Source: Coprinus comatus (lineage: Eukaryota; Basidiomycota; Agaricomycetes; Agaricales; Agaricaceae). Taken from it: a stretch of 64,000 nucleotides of DNA. Every line of letters begins with the position of its first letter. The first letter of the stretch is position 1. Where the stretch lies: the NCBI GenBank assembly GCA_034638255.1, contig JAWPGT010000028.1:62001-126000 (forward strand), written 5' to 3'. Under the pieces are notes generated by a model. That model was not told where the DNA came from. It was given only the letters and a program-made list of their open reading frames with translations, and ran no database searches. Of the stretch, positions 58,743-64,000 are shown one piece after another. Both the position numbers and the translations under genes were made by a program.

Positions 58743-61700
58743 ATGAAATGTCCTGCATGTGGAATGACACTCCAGTGTAGAGGATGGTGGAGCCATATGC
58801 GATCAGATCAAAACTTACGCTGTGTACGATAGTGGAATGAAAATCGGGCCAGGGATAGGAAAGATCGCTATGATATTGGAAAACAGGCTAATTGTGAGTC
58901 TTGAATATTTTCTATCAACTTGATTGTCCTTTCGATAGTGACAGAAAACTGACCTGGTGTTTTAATTTAGTTGATATACAAGATCATACTAGTGCTATGG
59001 ATATTGATTCTGCAGCGCCTTTTCATGAAGAATATATTCAAATTATTGAAGACAATAAACAAATGGTGACCAACCTTGAAGCTGTTGCAACTGATATGGG
59101 TGGTGAAGATGCCGAAGATAGTGAGAGTAATGGCCATGATGATAATGAGGTATTGGAGGATAGTTCGGATGAACTAGACAGTGATGATGATGACGATAAA
59201 ACATCTACTATGCTTGAACCTAACCGACATGATATCAGTGTCGAGAATGATACAAGAATTACAATGGGCAATGGCGTACCTAATCTTGCAGATCCCTTAC
59301 CACCTACATCTTTTATACCTTCCGAACCTCAATTCAAACCCATTCCACACTATGTTCAGCAATATCTGACTAGTAGCAATCAACAATCATTTTGTGTTAC
59401 ACCTATCAATTCGGAGCAAGAGTATCAGAAGGCGATTCCATTGGGATCTAAAGTAGAAGCCGAAAATATCTACACACCATTCATATCCAAAATTGATTGG
59501 GAGATCACAAAATGGGCAAAGCTTCGTGGTCCAAGCTCTACTGCATTTACCGAACTAATGAACATTGAAAACGTAAGTTTTCAATCCTATAAATTATATC
59601 ACTTTGGCTTACAAAACAATCATATAGGTTTCTACAAAGCTCAGATTATCATATCGAAATTCACATGAGTTGGATAAAATTCTTGATACCAAGCTTCCTG
59701 GGCATCCACAATTTATTCGACATGAAGTGATGATTGGGGAGGAAGTATGTGATGTATACTTCCGCAATGTTATTGAATGTCTTCAAGGCCTGTTGAAAGA
59801 CTCAAATCTTTCACCGTATATGCATTTTTATCCGGAAAAGCACTATGTTGATGAATCACGTCAAACTCATGTATATCATGATATGTATACATCAAAGTGG
59901 TGGTGGGCAACACAGGTAAGAGTTATTATATACCTGTTAAATCATTTGTTAAAACAACCATGATTCACTAGAAAGCACTTGACGAAGACTCACCAGGCGG
60001 ATGTATCATTCCATTAATCATCTCCACTGACAAGACCCAGTTAACTCTATTTCGGAATAAATCAGCCTATCCAGTGTACATGACAATAGGGAACATACCA
60101 AAAGAAATCCATCGGAAACCATCAGCTCGAGCCTATGTTTTGTTAGGGTACCTTCCTACTACTCGACTAGAGTCAGTCACCAACAAAACAGCAAGAAGGC
60201 GAATGTTGGCAAACCTCTACCACTCTTGTATGAATCAAATTTTCAAGCCCTTGGTTGAATTTGGTGCAATTGGTATCATGATGGCAACTGCAGATGGCAT
60301 ACTCCGGAAGATGCACCCGATTTTGGCTTCATTTGTTGGAGATTATCCGGAGCAGGTGTTAACATGCTGCGTGTATACAGGTGACTGTGCTACCTGTCCA
60401 GATAAAAAGATGGAAGAGAGTGATGATGAGGATGAGGCAGAAAGTGAAGGAGAGGACTTGGATGTGACTGAAGATGGTAGCACTTACCAAAGTCAACCAT
60501 TCAACAATCTTCGTAATCTAGGTCATGTGCTCGACATTCTAGACTCATTTGACGTTGACCCAGCTGGATTTTTGAAGACCTGCAAAGAATCTCGTATCAA
60601 GCCAGTGGTACAACCTTTCTGGCGAGACTTGCCCTACACAAACATATATCAATCAATCACACCAGATATATTACACCAACTCTATCAAGGAATGATCAAA
60701 CATCTCGTTGCGTGGCTTATTAAAGCATTTGGAACTCTTGAAATTGATGCCCGATGCCGTCGACTGCCTTTGAACCATAATATTCGACATTTCTCCAAAG
60801 GAATCACTTCACTCTCCCATATCTCTGGTAAAGAGCATGATCAAATGTCACGGATTCTGCTAGGTCTCATTGTTGATCTTCAATTACCAGATGGGAATTC
60901 ACCTGTTCAACTTGTCAATTGTGTGCGATCTCTCCTTGATTTCCTATATTTAGCACAATATCCCATGCATACCGACACATCACTCCAGCAGCTCCAAAAT
61001 TCTCTCATTACTTTCCATCAAAACAAGAACATATTTGTCAAACTTGGGATTCGGAAGGGGTTTAACCGACTGCCCAAATTACATTTCCTAGCACATTATG
61101 CTGATAAAATCAAGCTCTTCGGAACCACCGATAACTTTAACACTGAATATACCGAGCGACTACATATTGATTTCACAAAGGATGCTTATCGGGCCTCAAA
61201 CCGCAAAAACGAATTTCTCCAAATGACATCTTGGCTCGAGCGAAAGGAGAAAGTTCTTCGACATGAACAGTTTATCCAATGGTCTCTTTCAAGTAAACAA
61301 TCACTTCTAGTACGATCACTGTATGATCCAAAGTCACCACTCGCACTTTTCCCTCACCCTCGGAATCTAAAACTAGCACAACGACCAAGTGCTCGGAAGG
61401 TCTCCATGGATGATGTCATCACCAAGCATGGTGCAGCATTCTTTCGCGAGGCATTATCTCGCTTTATTATCCTCTCTCACTACCCAGATTTTACACCAGC
61501 ACAAGTAGAGCGAGCTATATGGGGTGTCCAGATGCCTCTAAGCAATTTTTGGACCTGGCATCGCATCAAGTGGACCTCTGTGGAGCCGTTTACAGAAATT
61601 GAGTCAACTATTGATTCAATTCACGCGAATCCTACTACAGGTCGGTTTGATACTGTCCTTGTACATACAAAGGACAATACTACCGGAGTACAGAGTATGT

Positions 61701-62114
61701 TATAATATATTATCATTACATTTTGACTCTAATCTGTTTTTAAAACTACTAGGTTTACGCGTTGGGCGAGTTCGTGTTGTATTTGCAATGCCTCCTTCAG
61801 TGCAAAAGATTGTTTTCAGCTGTGATGACGCACCAAAGCACCTGGCCTACATTGAATGGTATACCAACTTTTCTCGTCAGCCAGAACAACATCATCAAAT
61901 GTATAAAGTCTCCCTCCAATATGATCGAGGTAGTACAACACCAATTGGAAGTATTGTACCAATCAGCTCAATTGCTCGTAGCATACATTTATTCCCCTAT
62001 TTCGGACCAGTTGCGCCTGCCAACTGGACACCTCGTAATATCCTTGATAAAGCGAAGTATTTCTATGTGAATTCCTTTACTGACCGCCATTTATACCAGT
62101 TACTACTTAAATAA
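58743..62114 (+). pseudogene. Plavaka-family transposase with in-frame stop after the zinc-finger exon
   Basis: Exons 58743..58893, 58971..59572, 59628..59915, 59972..61694 and 61753..62114 join in phase. Exon 1 codes a Cys/His finger (CPACGMTLQCRGWWSHMRSDQNLRC). Later exons match fungal Plavaka transposases closely: WEITKWAKLRGPSSTAF, LPGHPQFIRHEVMIG, YHDMYTSKWWWATQ, IPLIISTDKTQLTLFRNKSAYPVYMTIGNIPKEIHRKPS, YVLLGYLPTTRL, PILASFVGDYPEQVL, DILHQLYQGMIKHL and EYTERLHIDFTKDAYRASN. A TAG at 58830-58832 follows CVR in exon 1 and precedes WNENRARDRKDRYD in the same frame; no intron removes it. Translation from an internal ATG (58997) could still give a protein of nearly 1,000 aa without the finger. 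The family and the stop are firm; loss of activity is inferred. Confidence 0.88.
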
Positions 62115-62422
62115 TATTGTTTTATGTATCTAGCTCACAGTTACCATACAAGTTGTGCAACGTCACAATGTGTAGTATGAGCGTATGAGAGTAGCGCGAG
62201 GTTTTCGGATGGCAGCAGTGTCTGTATGCAATATCTACCTTTCATCTAGGTATAAATGCGTATTCCAGTACTGATAATCCAATATAAATATATAGGCCCG
62301 AATTGAATGGTGTGATATTATATATCATTATGCATAATAGGGTATAATTGGGCTAAGTGACAATAATGTATCGACATTGGGAATGAAAAACATGTAATTA
62401 CCAATCTCCGGTTTTCCTGATG

Positions 62423-62786
62423 CGCCGCCTATTGGCACTATTCAATAAACAACAGACGCCTTAAAGACCAGTTCAGCTTCAATTCCGACTGTCCAACCAA
62501 ATTCTTGATCAGACGTGCGACACCACTTGATTACGAGCCCAGAGCTGAAGAAGACATTCTAATTGATGAAGACTACGTCAATATATTCCTTTTTAACAAT
62601 AAAAATGTAGTCGCGAAGTGGCGTGAATTAGGGGACAAAGGTGTAGAATTGTGTTATGGAACCTTCTCTGGGGATACTTCCCAAGAACCAAACGAAAAAT
62701 TCAAGTTCTCATTCTTTACTGATGGAAGACCAAATGATTCGGGACGATATTGGGAAGACGGGCGTTCTTGGGAGTTCGTTAATTAA
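62423..62786 (+). pseudogene. Family 2 copy H/I, 3' half, right of transposon
   Basis: Reads FLIRRATPLDYEPRAEEDILIDEDYVNIF, KWRELGDKGVELC, FKFSFFTDGRPNDSGRYWED and ends SWEFVN at 62786, matching exon 3 of copy D. It lacks exons 1-2 and a splice acceptor. It could be the other half of copy H or a separate relic, because about 60 bp next to the transposon do not align. Confidence 0.72.
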
Positions 62787-63313
62787 TGTTGCATTGGTGT
62801 AGTGTGAAAGTGAATTTTTTTTCCCTTTTGAATTGCAGATGTAATATATTCTTGGTTTCGTACAAACGATTGCGGATATCCCATAACAAAGGAGAGTTAA
62901 TATCAGTGAGGGGTGAGGAGTGTCGATGATAGCGAGCAATAAGTGGGTGTCGAAGAGATTCTTCTCAAGAAATAAGCGGTTTCTTCATGGGAAGGTGCAA
63001 GTGCATTGAGTTCATTTTAGTTTTGATAGGTTTATCCTGACCACTAGAGAGAGCTGAGGAATGAGGCCTGAGGGATCACTGAGAAGTATTTGCTGTATAT
63101 CTTTGATTGAATTAACAGTGAATCTAGTAATCTGAAAGACTATTGTCTTTAAAGTAATCATCTGTAGAGTCCAGACATTTGGAGCTTGGTGTAGTGTCAA
63201 CAAATCTATTCGATGTCCGTGATATCACACCGTTCAGAGCGGGCCCAGGAGTACCAAGAGTAGAGCAGTCGCCATCATGTTGTGCCGTTAGCTCTTTTAT
63301 AAGCGAAAAGGAA
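62787..63313. other. Intergenic, no gene seen
   Basis: 3' flank of the family-2 relic; no supported frame. Confidence 0.4.
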
Positions 63314-63460
63314 TCTAGCAGAGACTTCGCGAGACGTATAGGCTGAAAAGAAGCGCATATACTCGTTGTTGTCAATGGGGGCGGTATACGAGATGGGAAT
63401 TTCTCACGATGCCTTCTCTTCCCACAACCACCAAAGATCAAAATGCTCGAAATATCTGCC
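63314..63460. repeat. Diverged direct repeat, right copy
   Basis: Counterpart of 55288-55420. On the minus strand this copy is open (ATG 63462, 112 aa) while the left copy has stops, so it may be a decayed coding sequence, but no family is recognised. Confidence 0.55.
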
Positions 63461-64000
63461 ATGAGTGAGCAGCGTCTACATTGAAAGGTTAGCTAAAACA
63501 TTATCAAAGTATTATTATGGTGCTCATATCCGACTTCCAGATGGCTTTACCATTCCAGACATGACCTTACTCAGGCATGGCACATATGTGTCGACAGTAG
63601 GATGGCTTAAAGGTCTGTTAACCTCTGATAATGTTGTTTATCTTGCTTATACTCCTTAAGCCCAAGGCTTACAACCTCTGAGAAATTCAGTAGCTGTTTT
63701 CCTCCTTCGTGTTCAATCTTCGATGCTCTGCATGAAATCACTGCCCACCATAAAGACTGTACATACCGCACTGTCAAAGCAGTAGACTCCATGGCGCCAA
63801 CAGAAAACTTATTCACACCTCGCACTCAAATTACGATCATTCTTCTCCTTACTTGTATGCCATCATAACTTTCAGAAGAACACTCTACTACCAAAGACCC
63901 GCTGCACTGCGTACGCAATGCTCTTAACAATGGAGAAACCACGTTCGGGGGTCATAGACTTCATACTATCAATATCTGTCTGCCTAGAATCCCTTGCAAA
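63461..64000. other. Window end, no convincing gene
   Basis: An open frame at 63465..63659 reads a plausible short peptide (IERLAKTLSKYYYGAHIRLPDG) but has no ATG-based context or recognised family; it could be an exon of a gene continuing beyond the window or a transposon scrap. Confidence 0.35.

Larger units (their letters stand above)
56065..62422. mobile_element. Plavaka-type DNA transposon, about 6.36 kb, with imperfect terminal inverted repeats
   Basis: Left end 56065-56091 and the reverse complement of 62396-62422 share CATCAGGAAAAC, then GGAGAT, and an AATTA a few bases further in. A subterminal ACATTAT is also shared. Between them lie two divergently transcribed genes: a Plavaka transposase (58743-62114) and a multi-exon partner gene (58483-56443). 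The left end cuts off family-2 copy H; family-2 coding sequence resumes right of the element. No clear target-site duplication is visible, so the exact ends may be off by a few bases. Both internal genes have a premature stop, so the copy is probably non-autonomous now. Confidence 0.82.

Noticed and set aside
58901..58970. Open frame extending upstream of transposase exon 2
   Set aside because: This is the first intron of the transposase; splice sites at 58894 and 58970 and phase with exon 1 show it is not coding.

Overview
The window is nuclear DNA of a filamentous basidiomycete, very probably an agaricomycete. Supporting signs are dense short GT-AG introns (about 45-70 nt), DyP-peroxidase and L-amino-acid-oxidase genes of basidiomycete type, F-box-like and unknown multigene families, intron-bearing eukaryotic tRNAs, and a Plavaka-type DNA transposon. 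I cannot name a genus from sequence alone.

Layout. (1) 1-10.6 kb: an oxidase/peroxidase/vWA block. A flavin amine oxidase of L-amino-acid-oxidase type (minus, cut by the window edge) lies head to head with a 13-exon gene fusing a complete DyP-type peroxidase to a vWA domain. Next come two divergently transcribed paralogues that carry the same vWA and C-terminal region behind a different, possibly beta-trefoil, N-terminus. (2) 11.5-21.1 kb: ribosomal protein L4, a long HSPA12-like Hsp70 with a very long low-complexity tail, and a divergently transcribed coiled-coil protein of unknown function. (3) 21.1-25.2 kb: gene-poor, with five tRNA-Ala genes (AGC and TGC), all with short introns, one tRNA-Arg(ACG), and a small terminal-inverted-repeat element. 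(4) 25.4-26.7 kb: an unknown basic/acidic protein. (5) 27.7-43.6 kb: an accessory region where two multigene families are interleaved. 'Family 1' is F-box-like proteins of about 590 aa: two intact, two broken, one fragment. 'Family 2' is unrecognised three-exon proteins of about 260 aa: two intact, two broken and a fragment here, with further copies at 51-63 kb. (6) 43.9-49.5 kb: a conserved block of lariat debranching enzyme, a VTC1-like DUF202 membrane protein and a type II DnaJ (Sis1 type) with heat-shock elements. (7) 50.8-64 kb: more family-2 copies, one apparently split by a roughly 6.4-kb Plavaka element with imperfect inverted termini and two internal genes, both carrying a premature stop.

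How the genes may work together. The most coherent functional unit is the first block. An H2O2-producing oxidase and an H2O2-consuming peroxidase share a promoter region of about 420 bp, and the peroxidase carries the same vWA module as its two neighbours, suggesting a locally evolved set of interacting proteins. The accessory part shows birth and death: tandem duplication, frameshifts, nonsense codons consistent with C-to-T change, and transposon insertion. Family-2 copies also keep similar upstream motifs. Exon joins were deduced by hand from splice signals and paralogue alignment and were not tested against transcripts.
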